A stretch of 64,000 nt of DNA from NCBI GenBank assembly GCA_017517805.1, contig JAFWYD010000042.1:1-64000 (forward strand), in the 5' to 3' direction. Positions 33,741 to 43,115 of the stretch are shown here, piece by piece. Within the stretch, counting starts at the first letter, position 1. Every line of letters starts with the position of its first letter. The notes under the pieces were generated by a model. That model had not been told where the DNA came from. It saw only the letters and a list, made by a program, of their open reading frames with translations, and made no database searches. The position numbers were made by a program, and so were the translations under genes. Source of the stretch: Akkermansia sp. (lineage in GTDB: Bacteria; Verrucomicrobiota; Verrucomicrobiia; Verrucomicrobiales; Akkermansiaceae).

Positions 33741-36218
33741 ATGCAGGAAATTCCCATAGTACAAGGTTTTACGGCAGGCGAACTTTCGCCTTGGCTTTCA
33801 TCACGGTGCGATTTGCAGGCTTACCAGCGTGGGGCTGCGTTGATCAGTAATTTTCAGATTCAGCCTTACGGCGGGTTGCAGTTGAGGCCTGGCACGTTAT
33901 CGTTGTTCTGGGGCGGCTATCCGAGAATTCGCATTGTGCCGTTTTATTATTCAGAGCGCGATGTGTTGATGCTGGCTTTCGATGAAGGGGGGATGTGGGC
34001 ATACAAGGATGGAAAGGCTGTGGTTCGTTCGTTTTTGCATCAACGTCTTATCAGTCTTGATTGGAGCCAGGAGGATTTGGAACGAGCCCACTTTACCCAG
34101 GTGAATGATGAGCTGTACGTATGCTCTCCCTCATGTCCCCCTTTTGTGCTTCGTCGTTTTACTGATACGGAGTGGGCTCTGGAGGATATCTCGTTTGAGT
34201 CGATGCCACGCGAAACCTATGCCCGGCAGGAAGGCTCCATGGCTATCGAATTTGATGAATCCGGAACCAGCGCTACCCTGGAGATTTCTGGTGGTCACCA
34301 TGCATTTTCTCAGGATATGGCCGGTAAGGAGTACTTGTTGGCAGATGCAACCATACCTGGTAAGAGCCTGTTTTGCAATGAAGTTCAGAAAACAGGGGCA
34401 AGTACGGCTCCGGATCTGAGCACATCCTCAGTCGCAAAAGGAACCGTTTTGCAGCAGAAAAATGCCAAATCCTTGTTATATTATTTCTACCATTGCATCC
34501 GTGATTACACTCCTGATGCATTTAATGGAAGCCTGGACCTGGATGATTATCCCTACTATTTCCAACCGGGTATCATGAGACTGGATGATTCGCAACTGCC
34601 GTATGAGGTGATAGGCGATTGGGAAATTCACACGGTCGATACGTGGAGCGCGTGCTGGGAATTGTGGCGGAGCTATGATACCCTGGAGGAGGAACCCGAT
34701 TTCCGCCTGTGGGATTGGACATGCGTCAAATCTTTTTCCCAGACCGACTATGAGACGCGCCAGAATTGGGCTCTTTCGGGGTCGGAGTCACGCCCTTGCC
34801 GCATGGTGCTGGTCTGCCGCTGTTGCAAGGATGCTGCTACATTAGGTGCATTCTACCAATTTAAGGTGCTGGGTGGCCGGAGGGAATATAAATTCCGCAT
34901 AACGGAAGTAGTGGACGAGACTCATGCCAAGGCAGAACTCCTGAAAAAGTACCTGGATAATCCGGTGAGCTTTTCGACTCGCAATTGGAGTTTCGGCGCC
35001 ATTGGCGTGCGCAACGGTTATCCTGCTTTTTCTGCCTTGTTCCAGGGGCGTCTCTGGATTGGTGGCATGCCAGGGTTGCCAACCACGCTTCTGGCCAGCG
35101 TGACTGATGATTATTTTAATTTTCACATGGGATCGAATGATGATGACGCTTTGCATCTGAGCATTATGGATTGTGACCAGAGCCGCATCTGCTGGATTAC
35201 GGCAACCCGGCAGTTGCTGGTCGGTACATCAGATAGTGAGTGGAGCGTGAGCTCCAGCAGCGGGAATGCCATCACCCCATCATCAGTCATCCTGCGTCGT
35301 CAGTCTTCTGTCGGTAGTGAACCGATTCCAGCCCGCGCAGTCGAAAATACAGTGCTGTTCGTGCAGCGTGGAGCCCGTCGCATGCGGGAGATTGCCTACC
35401 GGCTGGAGTCTGATGGTTATGCTGCAACCGATATCAGCATGCTGGCAGAGCACCTGTTTGCTTCCGGCATCAAAGAGTGGTGTTTGCAACGAGGTGCCAA
35501 TTTCAATATATGGGTACTCATGAATGATGGCTCTGTAGCGGTGTTGACTATTAATCTGGATCAACAGGTCACAGCGTGGCAACGTGTGAGGTTTATGCAT
35601 CGTACGGTGTTGAGCCTGGGGGCCGTGCCTTCGATATCCGGTCAGGCAGATGAAATGTGGTTTCTGACGAGGACTATTGATTCAGGAGGTGTATCGCTCG
35701 AGCGCATGCTGGAGGATAATCCCCATATTGACGGAATGGTTGAGCTGCTCTCAGGGAAAAGTGGCTCTGTACCCAAATTAGGCATACCTGAAGAAGGGTA
35801 TAAATGCCTTTGTGACCCTGAAACTGGAGCCTGTGTGACTTGCGGTGAACGGGGTTACGAAGCTCCCTGGATTATTGAGGGAAATAAATATGTGGTTGGC
35901 TATCCCATCGAGGCCGAGGTCCATACCATGCCGCTGGAAAGTAATATCAGCTTCAATTCTGTGCGGCAGTTTTCGCGTTTCAAACTGCGGTTGCTCCATA
36001 GCGATACGGGCTTTGATTTCCGCAGCTCTGCCAATGATGCCTGGGAGCATGTGGAATCATGCTCCATCCCCGGCACGACTCATGATTTTACAGGGGCGGT
36101 CAGACTTTCGCTGATGCCGGATGCTGCCGTAGGCCAGTCGCTGTGTATCCGCTATACGGGGGGGCGCGACTTCCGCATCCTGGCTATTTCGCAGGAAGTG
36201 GACCACCACGGGAAATAG
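33741..36218 (+). CDS. Lone podophage tail tube/nozzle-like structural protein
   Basis: 825 residues. The N-terminus (VQGFTAGELSPWLSSRCDLQ, then AYQRGAALISNFQIQPYGG and LQLRPGT) is the signature of podovirus tail nozzle or stabilisation proteins. The middle has the matching GYPAFSALFQGRLWIGG, TDDYFNFHMGSNDDDALHLS, LLVGTSDSEWSVSS and NTVLFVQRGARRMREIAY blocks. In phages this protein forms part of the DNA-ejection tail. No portal, capsid, terminase or lysis gene is nearby, no attachment site is visible, and the frame is intact over 2.5 kb. By eye it is more AT-rich than its neighbours. It could be a prophage remnant or a domesticated gene. The ATG at 33741 is chosen over 33702. Confidence 0.8.
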   Translation: MQEIPIVQGFTAGELSPWLSSRCDLQAYQRGAALISNFQIQPYGGLQLRPGTLSLFWGGYPRIRIVPFYYSERDVLMLAFDEGGMWAYKDGKAVVRSFLHQRLISLDWSQEDLERAHFTQVNDELYVCSPSCPPFVLRRFTDTEWALEDISFESMPRETYARQEGSMAIEFDESGTSATLEISGGHHAFSQDMAGKEYLLADATIPGKSLFCNEVQKTGASTAPDLSTSSVAKGTVLQQKNAKSLLYYFYHCIRDYTPDAFNGSLDLDDYPYYFQPGIMRLDDSQLPYEVIGDWEIHTVDTWSACWELWRSYDTLEEEPDFRLWDWTCVKSFSQTDYETRQNWALSGSESRPCRMVLVCRCCKDAATLGAFYQFKVLGGRREYKFRITEVVDETHAKAELLKKYLDNPVSFSTRNWSFGAIGVRNGYPAFSALFQGRLWIGGMPGLPTTLLASVTDDYFNFHMGSNDDDALHLSIMDCDQSRICWITATRQLLVGTSDSEWSVSSSSGNAITPSSVILRRQSSVGSEPIPARAVENTVLFVQRGARRMREIAYRLESDGYAATDISMLAEHLFASGIKEWCLQRGANFNIWVLMNDGSVAVLTINLDQQVTAWQRVRFMHRTVLSLGAVPSISGQADEMWFLTRTIDSGGVSLERMLEDNPHIDGMVELLSGKSGSVPKLGIPEEGYKCLCDPETGACVTCGERGYEAPWIIEGNKYVVGYPIEAEVHTMPLESNISFNSVRQFSRFKLRLLHSDTGFDFRSSANDAWEHVESCSIPGTTHDFTGAVRLSLMPDAAVGQSLCIRYTGGRDFRILAISQEVDHHGK

Positions 36219-36228
36219 TGAGGGGGCC

Positions 36229-37596
36229 TCAGCTCAGGCGCACCGGTTTGCCTGGCTCCGGTATCAGGATATCGGTGCCAGGTAGCCGCTCCTGGAGCGT
36301 CTGGCTCAGCGATTCAACGGCGGGCGGGTCGCCATGCACGAGCAGAATCTTTTTCGGGTTGAGCTTGCATGCATAATCAATCAGCGCACTCCGGGTGGCA
36401 TGGCCGGAAAAGTCGAAGCATTCGATGCGGCAGTTGAGCGGGTAGGCCTGCCCGCCTTTTTCGCGGAGGCGGACGAGTTCGCCATGGTTGGCGGCCTTGA
36501 TCTTACCCGCAGGGGTCTCTGGGTCGCTGTAGCCGACGAAGAGGATGGCATCGTTCGGGTGGGTGATAATCTGCTCTGCCAGGATGTGCGAGACGGTGTG
36601 CTCGCTCATCATGCCGCTGGAAACGAGGTAGATGTTGCCGGGGGATGCAGTAAGGGGCGCTTTCCCCTGGCGGGGAAGCCCGTGCGTCTCTACATGTTCC
36701 TTGATGCGGAACCCGGGGTCGAGGCGCGGTGTGCTGTCTGCCAGTTTATCGTAGACCGCTGTAATCTTGGAGCTGAGTCCACCGAAATATACCGGCACAT
36801 CAGGGATGAGGCCCTGTTCCTTGAAGCGTCCGATTTCGGTGAGCAGGCACTGGCTTTTGCCCAGGGCAAAGACGGGGATGAGCACGGCTCCTCCGTTCTC
36901 GAGGACTTCGCGGATGGTGCGGGCAAAGCGTTGCAGTTCTTTGCTCCGGGTGTAGCTTTCATCGCGCTCGGTGCAGCCGTGCGTGCTTTCCATGATGAGG
37001 ATATCGATACCGCTCTCCGGAAAATCAGCCCCGGCGATGAGGGTCTGATTGTCGAACTGGACATCGCCTGTATACAGGATGGTGGTGCCGCTTTCGCTTT
37101 CCAGCTCAACTCCGCAACTGCCCAGGATGTGGCCCGCATCGTGAAGTGTGGCCAGCACCCGGCCACTACGACCGATGCGGAACGGGCTGCCGTATGCGCG
37201 GGGCATCCAGCACCGGGCTGCGTGATCAAGTTCAGCGTGGGTGTAGAAGGGATATTCGATGATGCCGTCCTGAGTGCGTTTGGCCGTCATGACATTGACT
37301 GAGTTGTGCAGCATGGCAAGGCCGACTTCGCAGGTGGCTGCGGTCATGTTGACCTCTGCGGCCGGGTATTTATCCTGCAGGACGGGCAGGGTGCCGATGT
37401 GATCCAGGTGCGAGTGGGTGACGAAGATGGTATCAGGATCGGCAGCTCCGATGAGGTTGAACTCCGGGGTTGCCTCGGCTCCGTCCTTTTTGGGGTGCAT
37501 GCCAGAATCAAGGATAATGCGCACGCCGTCGATATCGAGCAGGTAGCAGTTCGAGCCTATATCCGTATACCGGGAAAGATTCGTGAAACTTATCAT
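36229..37596 (-). CDS. Metallo-beta-lactamase/beta-CASP ribonuclease-type protein
   Basis: 455 residues with the metal site THSHLDHIG (HxHxDH), HDAGHILGS and TGDVQFD, then the beta-CASP domain (VLIPVFALGKSQ; SGHA near the C-terminus; ILLVHGDPPAVESL). This family (CPSF-73/RNase J-like, YbcI type) contains RNA nucleases. No KH domain is seen. The exact RNA substrate is unknown. It lies 74 bases after two glycosyltransferases with its own candidate promoter. Confidence 0.88.
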   Translation of the reverse strand: MISFTNLSRYTDIGSNCYLLDIDGVRIILDSGMHPKKDGAEATPEFNLIGAADPDTIFVTHSHLDHIGTLPVLQDKYPAAEVNMTAATCEVGLAMLHNSVNVMTAKRTQDGIIEYPFYTHAELDHAARCWMPRAYGSPFRIGRSGRVLATLHDAGHILGSCGVELESESGTTILYTGDVQFDNQTLIAGADFPESGIDILIMESTHGCTERDESYTRSKELQRFARTIREVLENGGAVLIPVFALGKSQCLLTEIGRFKEQGLIPDVPVYFGGLSSKITAVYDKLADSTPRLDPGFRIKEHVETHGLPRQGKAPLTASPGNIYLVSSGMMSEHTVSHILAEQIITHPNDAILFVGYSDPETPAGKIKAANHGELVRLREKGGQAYPLNCRIECFDFSGHATRSALIDYACKLNPKKILLVHGDPPAVESLSQTLQERLPGTDILIPEPGKPVRLS

Positions 37597-37618
37597 CTGA
37601 AAATTGAGTTCGCCGCAG

Positions 37619-37647
37619 AGGGTACACTATTTTGGAAAGATTGTCAA
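37619..37647 (-). promoter_or_regulatory. Candidate promoter of the beta-CASP gene
   Basis: Minus strand: consensus TTGACA (37647-37642), 17 bases, TACCCT (37624-37619), 22 bases before the ATG. The -10 is weak. Confidence 0.4.
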
Positions 37648-37670
37648 TGGTGGGCTCCGCTACATCGGCT

Positions 37671-38795
37671 TCAACACCGGCTGGAGCCCCGGCCCTGGCA
37701 GACTGCCGTGCAGAGCTCTGCCACACCGCGTATGGTATCGGCCAGGCGGTAGGGGTAGAGGAGTGCTTCTTCTGAGGGTGGAAGGTAGGCGTGCCACTGC
37801 TCCAGACAATCGGCTATCCCTGCAATATCACCGGGTGCAACACGACCGGAAGGCATGTAGGTATCCAGCATCTCTCCCACGATGCCGTGGTCATAGCCGA
37901 CCACCGGCTTGCCAAGGGAGAGGGCCTCGAGGATAACCCGGTCGTGGCAGGCGGGCTGCCTGGCTAGCGAGAGCACTACCTGGCAGGCGCTCATCACATC
38001 GCGCAGGTCGGTCCGGAGTCCGAGCCAGGTGATATTGTCCATCGTGCCGCTTTCCTGGAAATGCTTGCGGAGCTGGTTGAGGAATTTCTGGTCTGCCCGC
38101 GCGGTATCACCCGAGATGTAGACATGCACGGGTACATTGATTCGGGCAAGTCTGGCAAGTATGGCCGGCAGGTCTTGCAGCCCGTGCAGCGGCGTGATGG
38201 CACCGGGAAGGCAGATGCTCAGCTTCCCTTCGTGCTTCTGACTGTAGCGTTTCCATTGCTCCATCCAGGTGTCGGAGGGGCGGTAGCCCGGGTAGCAGAG
38301 TTCCTCGTTCACACCGTAGGGGATGACCCAGATGCTGCGCTCCGCATCCAGTTTTGCCCTGCGGATGAGTTCTTCACGCAGATGCTGGGAGGTGGCAACC
38401 AGGGCATCGCAGCATTCCATGGTGAGCGCCCAGCCTCTGTGCCTGGGGTATGTGGTGTGGATACCGATGATACGCGGGCGGGTTTCTTCCGGCAGTTCTT
38501 TGCAGGCTACCCATGCGAGCTGGGCGGCCTGGGTGGTGTAAGCGAGCACGATATCGGCTCTGCTGCTGCCGATGACCCGCCTGGCCCGCTTGATTTCGGA
38601 AAACCAGGTGAAGAGGGAGAGTTTGCGCATGCTGTGGTGGTGCACGGAAGCGGCAGTCATGCGGCCAATCAGCTCATTGGGGGGGGCTAGTATGGTGTTC
38701 CTGAAGCCGGATTGCTGCAACCCGCACGCCAGGTCGGCCGCCAGCTGGTTGATGCCTCCCGGGCGCAGCCGCGGGCTGATGTGGAGCAGATTCAT
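37671..38795 (-). CDS. GT4-like protein with degenerate catalytic motifs
   Basis: 374 residues of the GT-B fold (RLRPGGINQLAADLACGL at the N-terminus, LSLGKPVVGYDHGIVGEML near the C-terminus), closely resembling the next gene upstream in the operon along its whole length. The donor-binding PGRITRLKG of the paralogue reads PGAITPLHG here, losing the Arg and Lys that hold the nucleotide diphosphate. The EX7E motif (PESFGKTTLEAL in the paralogue) reads PACHDRVILEAL, losing the first Glu. It is therefore probably not an ordinary transferase; it may act as a partner subunit of its paralogue. Overlaps it by four bases (ATGA). Confidence 0.82.
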   Translation of the reverse strand: MNLLHISPRLRPGGINQLAADLACGLQQSGFRNTILAPPNELIGRMTAASVHHHSMRKLSLFTWFSEIKRARRVIGSSRADIVLAYTTQAAQLAWVACKELPEETRPRIIGIHTTYPRHRGWALTMECCDALVATSQHLREELIRRAKLDAERSIWVIPYGVNEELCYPGYRPSDTWMEQWKRYSQKHEGKLSICLPGAITPLHGLQDLPAILARLARINVPVHVYISGDTARADQKFLNQLRKHFQESGTMDNITWLGLRTDLRDVMSACQVVLSLARQPACHDRVILEALSLGKPVVGYDHGIVGEMLDTYMPSGRVAPGDIAGIADCLEQWHAYLPPSEEALLYPYRLADTIRGVAELCTAVCQGRGSSRC

Positions 38796-39910
38796 GAGCG
38801 GGCTGTCGCGCAGAGTTCGCGGTAAAGATCAATGTGCGCCTTTATCATATCCTCCCGGCGGTAGGGGGCCGGCACCGGGGTATGCGGCACCGGGCGCTTT
38901 GTGTACCATTGCTCCAGTAGTTCAGCCATGGCCTGCGGATTCCCGGTGGGTACCATGCCTGCCGGCAGGAATTGCTGCAGCTGCTCACCTACGCCTCCGT
39001 GCTCATATCCAGCTACTGGTCGCCCCAGCGAAAGGGCCTCCAGGGTGGTTTTGCCAAATGATTCCGGCTGCAGGGTAAGAGAGAGTGTGACATCGCAGGC
39101 GCAGAGCACATCGGCCAGGTCGCGTCGGTGCCCGGTCCAGGTGACGTGGCGGTCCACTCCCAGTTCCGCAAAGCCTGCTACCACTTCATCGCGGTAGGAT
39201 TCTTTGCCTTTCTTGGTCTCACCCACGACCACGGCGTGTGCAGGGATGCCTTTGCCCTGCAGGTATTTGAGGATGGGACCGAGGTGGGGGGCACCCTTCA
39301 GCCTGGTGATGCGGCCAGGCAGGCAAAGCGTGTATTTTTCCTGCAATTCCGGGTAATCAGAATACCATTTTTCCAACCATTCGGCGCTGGGTTTGTAATC
39401 GGGATTAAACCGCTTACTGTCAACCGAGTTGGGGATGACGACTATATCAGACTCGGGGCACTTGGGGTAATTATCCAGGATGTGCTGGCGCATGCAGCGG
39501 GAAACGGCAATCACGCGGTCGCCCTTGGCCATGATGGCAGAGTAACCATTGACTGAGTGGAACCCGTGGAAGGTGGAGACGATGGCGGGCCTTTCGTCGG
39601 CCGGTATGCGGCGGCAGGCCAGCTGACCCACCCACGCTGGCACGCGCGAATGCAGGTGCAGCACATCGGGCTTTTCCTCGCGGATGAGGCTCGCTGTCTT
39701 ACCAATCTGCAGCAGGGTCAGCAGGCTCTTTTTGCCGATGGGGCGGGTGATGTGTCGAGCTCCGGTGGCTTCAATTGCCGGCACCATGCTCCCTCCGGCC
39801 GAGACGACTACGTTGTCCACGCCTGCGGCGCAAAGTCCTTCACACAGCTCGAGGACAACTTGTTCTACGCCTCCGGAACTCAGGGAGGGAAGCAGGTGCA
39901 TCACTTTCAT
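38792..39910 (-). CDS. Glycosyltransferase family 4
   Basis: 372 residues, GT-B fold, with LPSLSSGGVEQVVLELCEGL near the N-terminus, PGRITRLKGAPHLGPIL at about residue 200 (donor phosphate-binding Arg/Lys) and ESFGKTTLEALSLGRPVAGYEHGGVGE (EX7E) near 285. Such cytoplasmic retaining enzymes build LPS or capsule sugars. The EHGGVGE C-terminal segment is shared with Gram-negative LPS transferases. Four-base overlaps with genes on both sides. Confidence 0.9.
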   Translation of the reverse strand: MKVMHLLPSLSSGGVEQVVLELCEGLCAAGVDNVVVSAGGSMVPAIEATGARHITRPIGKKSLLTLLQIGKTASLIREEKPDVLHLHSRVPAWVGQLACRRIPADERPAIVSTFHGFHSVNGYSAIMAKGDRVIAVSRCMRQHILDNYPKCPESDIVVIPNSVDSKRFNPDYKPSAEWLEKWYSDYPELQEKYTLCLPGRITRLKGAPHLGPILKYLQGKGIPAHAVVVGETKKGKESYRDEVVAGFAELGVDRHVTWTGHRRDLADVLCACDVTLSLTLQPESFGKTTLEALSLGRPVAGYEHGGVGEQLQQFLPAGMVPTGNPQAMAELLEQWYTKRPVPHTPVPAPYRREDMIKAHIDLYRELCATARS

Positions 39911-40848
39911 GGCAGTAGTCTGGGGAAGTTATCCAGGATGTAGGTGGCGGCGCGTGCGGCTTCATTCATGACCATGCCGGTGGTCGGAATGGTGTTGGTC
40001 TTGGCCCATTCGGTGAAGCGGCAGACGCTGCCATCGGCGATGAGCATGTTGAGCCCGCGGGCTATGCGCGAGGCATCGGGCTTGTGCGGGCCTTCCTTGG
40101 CCGGCATTTCGATGATGCCCACGGGTGCTCCGCTGGAAAGGGCTTCGTACACCATGCTGACGCTGTCTTGCGTGACCCACACTTCCTTGGCTTTCGAGAG
40201 GTTCTCCTGCACCCAGTTCGGGCCGGTCTCCTCGACGGGGATGACGCGGATGTTCGGGCAGGCCATGGCCACATCGTGCACAAAGTCTGCCGGGGTGCGC
40301 CGAGAGGTGGTCAGCACAATCGGGGTCGTGGTCAGCCGCGCAATGGAGGAGAGCTGGTTGAGCACGATTTCTGCATCCCACTTGTAGCTCTTGCTGGGGC
40401 CGCCGATGAGGATGAGGGTCTGTGTCTTGGGAATATCCGGTGTGGGGCGTATGCCGTTGATGGCGCCGTTCGTCGGGAAAATCTGGCCGTTTGCCTGGAA
40501 TCCGTCCGGCAGGTCGTGCCGGGGGGTGATGCACAGGTCAAACATGCTGGAGGGCAGGCTGGGGCGCATGCAGACCATGCAGAGGCTGCGCAGGTGGCGA
40601 GCCAGGCTGAGGGCTGCCAGGTGGGTGCCATGCCCGGCGCAGAGAATGAGGTCGGGCCTCGGGTAAGTGAGTTCCTTACCTTTGTAGAACAATTTGCCCA
40701 GCCAGCTCAGGCCGGTGATGTCGACTTCGTAGACGGCGTGTTCGCATGCGGGGGCCCGATCCCCGGCCTGCTCAATCAGAGCCTGGGCCAGACCCCGGGT
40801 CTGGGAAAGGTGGCCTTTTTTGCCATCGCTGATGATGTAGATAATCAT
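39907..40848 (-). CDS. ELM1/GtrOC1-family putative glycosyltransferase
   Basis: 313 residues starting IIYIISDGKKGHLSQTRGLAQAL, the N-terminal signature of the family named after mitochondrial fission ELM1. Further family blocks are DLILCAGHGTHLAAL, LILIGGPSKSYKWD and VWVTQDSVSMVYEALSSGAPVGI. Bacterial members such as GtrOC1 are considered nucleotide-diphosphate-sugar transferases acting on LPS. It begins 4 bases after the PyrC-like gene. Confidence 0.8.
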   Translation of the reverse strand: MIIYIISDGKKGHLSQTRGLAQALIEQAGDRAPACEHAVYEVDITGLSWLGKLFYKGKELTYPRPDLILCAGHGTHLAALSLARHLRSLCMVCMRPSLPSSMFDLCITPRHDLPDGFQANGQIFPTNGAINGIRPTPDIPKTQTLILIGGPSKSYKWDAEIVLNQLSSIARLTTTPIVLTTSRRTPADFVHDVAMACPNIRVIPVEETGPNWVQENLSKAKEVWVTQDSVSMVYEALSSGAPVGIIEMPAKEGPHKPDASRIARGLNMLIADGSVCRFTEWAKTNTIPTTGMVMNEAARAATYILDNFPRLLP

Positions 40849-40852
40849 GGCT

Positions 40853-42142
40853 TTATTGGAGAGGGAGAGTGACGCTGCCGCTGAGAATCTGCCCCAGCAG
40901 CGGGGTGTTGCAGGTGCCGCATGGCAAGCTTGCTTCGCTTACTTCGGTGGTGGCTTCCGGGTCAAACAGCAGCAGGGGCATGCCTTCCGGTTCTGCCGGG
41001 TCAATCACATCCGGCAGCGCTATGGTGCAGGGCGCGGTGCAGCAGGCGCGCACCAGCTCTGCCCAGCTCAGCTTCCCAGGTTTCACCAGTCGGGTATACA
41101 GGGTGGGCAGGAAGTGGTCCAGCACGCACATGCCCTGCGGGGCAGAGGGGAAATCCTGCTTCTTGGCAAAATCGGTGCAGGGGGTGTGGTCTGAGACGAT
41201 GCAGTCGATGGTGCCGTCTTTCACACCTGCCAGCAGGGCCTCTGTGTCCGCCTTGTCGCGCAGGGGGGGGAGGGTCTTGTAATTGGTATCGTAGTCGCCC
41301 ACGTCTTCGTGCGTGTAGAGCAGGTGGTGTAGTGCTACTTCGGCGGTGATCTGGCTTCCTGCGGCCTTGGCCCGGCGGATGATTTCCACGCCTTCTGCCG
41401 TACTTACTGTCTGGATATGCAGTTTGCAACCTGCATCCTGGGCGAGGCGGATGATGATTTCGATGCCGATTTCCTCTGCGCAGGCCGGGGTGCCGTGCAG
41501 CCCGAGCTTGTACGAGGTGGTGCCGGGGTGCAGGCAGGTGTTGGCCGTGATGCTGGGTACATCGCCGCGTATGGCCAGGGTCAGCCCCAGTTCAGCTACG
41601 TATTTCATGGCCCGGTGCAGCATGAGCAGGTTGCCGGGGCGCTCCCCGGCATCGCTGAGGATGCGGATGCCTCGAGCGGCAAGTGTGTTGTACGGAGCCT
41701 GCTGCTCGCCTTTCATGCCCAGCGAGATGCAGCCTGCGGGTACCATTTCGGCTGCAGAACGCTGCCCCACCGCTTCCCGGAAGCTATCCAGCGCGGCGCT
41801 GTTGTCGAACATGAAGCCGGCGGTGGGTTGCACCAGCATGCCCCACACGCCACCCTGCACGGCGGCCTGACCGGTGCGGGTGACTGATTCGCGCTTGCTG
41901 CGTCCTTCGATTTCCACCTTGGCGTGCAGGTCAAACAAGGCCGGGAGGATGAGTTTGCCCTCGGCATCGATGATACGCGCCCTGGCGGGGATGCTCATCT
42001 CTCCTGCAGGGCGGATTTCTGCATCGCAGATGGTGAGCCCGCCCAATTCGGGTACGACCTGACTGTGGCCGGGAGCGAGACGAAGGTCGAAACGTTCGCC
42101 GGTGGGTGCCCATGTGGCGTTGCGGATGTAGGTGTTAGTCAT
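40853..42142 (-). CDS. Dihydroorotase-like protein lacking the metal site (PyrC'-type pseudoenzyme)
   Basis: 429 residues aligning end to end with class I dihydroorotases, but the metal and substrate residues are changed. DLHVHFREPG reads DLHAKVEIEG (second His to Lys, substrate Arg lost). The AHCED segment reads AIRGDV (His to Arg). HVCHIST reads HIQTVST (one His to Thr). TDHAPH reads SDHTPC. AEVALHHLLYTHEDV and DTNYKTLPPLR are kept. In Pseudomonas such an inactive PyrC' overlaps pyrB and is needed to assemble aspartate transcarbamoylase. The same layout here (8-base overlap with pyrB) supports that role. An active dihydroorotase should be encoded elsewhere. Confidence 0.88.
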   Translation of the reverse strand: MTNTYIRNATWAPTGERFDLRLAPGHSQVVPELGGLTICDAEIRPAGEMSIPARARIIDAEGKLILPALFDLHAKVEIEGRSKRESVTRTGQAAVQGGVWGMLVQPTAGFMFDNSAALDSFREAVGQRSAAEMVPAGCISLGMKGEQQAPYNTLAARGIRILSDAGERPGNLLMLHRAMKYVAELGLTLAIRGDVPSITANTCLHPGTTSYKLGLHGTPACAEEIGIEIIIRLAQDAGCKLHIQTVSTAEGVEIIRRAKAAGSQITAEVALHHLLYTHEDVGDYDTNYKTLPPLRDKADTEALLAGVKDGTIDCIVSDHTPCTDFAKKQDFPSAPQGMCVLDHFLPTLYTRLVKPGKLSWAELVRACCTAPCTIALPDVIDPAEPEGMPLLLFDPEATTEVSEASLPCGTCNTPLLGQILSGSVTLPLQ

Positions 42143-43061
42143 GGTTCTGGGTCAGGGGGCTGAGGTAGGAAAGGATGCTCATACGGGCGGCGACTCCGTT
42201 TTCGACCTGGTTGCAGATGAGGCTGTTGCGGTATTCCATGGCGTTGTCGCAGAGTTCGACTCCGCGGTTCACCGGTCCAGGGTGCATGATGCTCAGGTCC
42301 AGGTCATCGATGCGCTTGAGTCGTTCCTCGGTGACACCGAAGGCCTGGTGGTAGTCCCCAGAGGGGAAGAAGGGGGTATCCATGCGCTCATTCTGCACGC
42401 GGAGCAGGTAGATGACATCCGGTTTCCATTCAAAGACGGCATCCCAGTTTGTGAAACGCGGTATTCCGGTGTGCTTCTGCAAGGGAACCAGCGGCCCCGG
42501 CCCCATGTAGGCTACATCTGCTCCGAGGCGTTTCAGTATCGTGCTGGTGGAGCGGGCCACCCGGCTATGCAGAATATCGCCGATGATGACCACCCTCTTG
42601 CCCTCCAGGTCTCCGTATTTCTCCTGCAGGGTGAAGGCATCCAGAAATGCCTGGCTGGGGTGGGCATGCGCGCCGTCGCCGGCGTTGACCACGGCTGCCT
42701 TGGCGTGCCGGGCGATGACCGCAGGTATGCCGCTGTTCTTGTGGCGCACGATGATGTAGTCCATGTGCATGCTCATGAGCGTGTCGATGGTGTCGTGCAC
42801 ACTTTCGCCTTTTACTACGGAAGATGTTGCTACAGAGAATGTAGTCACATCTGCCTGCAGCCGGCGGGCTGCCAGTTCGAACGATGAGCGCGTGCGCGTG
42901 CTGGGTTCGTAGAACAGGGTCAGCACAGATTTGCCCGCCAGCGCCGGGTGGGTCTTGCCGCTGCAAAATACCTGTTTCATCTCCGCAGCACCTTTCAGGA
43001 TGTTGCGGATGTCAGCGTCGCTCAGTGCTTCTATCGTGACGAGGTCTTTTGGCGTACTCAT
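42135..43061 (-). CDS. pyrB: Aspartate carbamoyltransferase catalytic chain
   Basis: 308 residues with intact motifs: YEPSTRTRSSFE (carbamoyl-phosphate binding), VVKGES, GAHAHPSQAFLDAF and IMHPGPVNRGVEL. It makes carbamoyl-aspartate, the second pyrimidine step. There is no PyrI-like regulatory chain. The overlapping dihydroorotase-like gene suggests a Pseudomonas-style complex, although the long regulatory N-terminal extension of that class is absent here. Confidence 0.95.
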   Translation of the reverse strand: MSTPKDLVTIEALSDADIRNILKGAAEMKQVFCSGKTHPALAGKSVLTLFYEPSTRTRSSFELAARRLQADVTTFSVATSSVVKGESVHDTIDTLMSMHMDYIIVRHKNSGIPAVIARHAKAAVVNAGDGAHAHPSQAFLDAFTLQEKYGDLEGKRVVIIGDILHSRVARSTSTILKRLGADVAYMGPGPLVPLQKHTGIPRFTNWDAVFEWKPDVIYLLRVQNERMDTPFFPSGDYHQAFGVTEERLKRIDDLDLSIMHPGPVNRGVELCDNAMEYRNSLICNQVENGVAARMSILSYLSPLTQNHD

Positions 43062-43115
43062 TACTTCTTTCTCTGAGAGTGGAAAACGGGAACATCGCCC
43101 GTGTCGGAATCGTTT

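Noticed and set aside
36220..36232. TGAGG...CCTCA inverted repeat between convergent stops
   Set aside because: Five-base stem with no T-tract; not a credible terminator.
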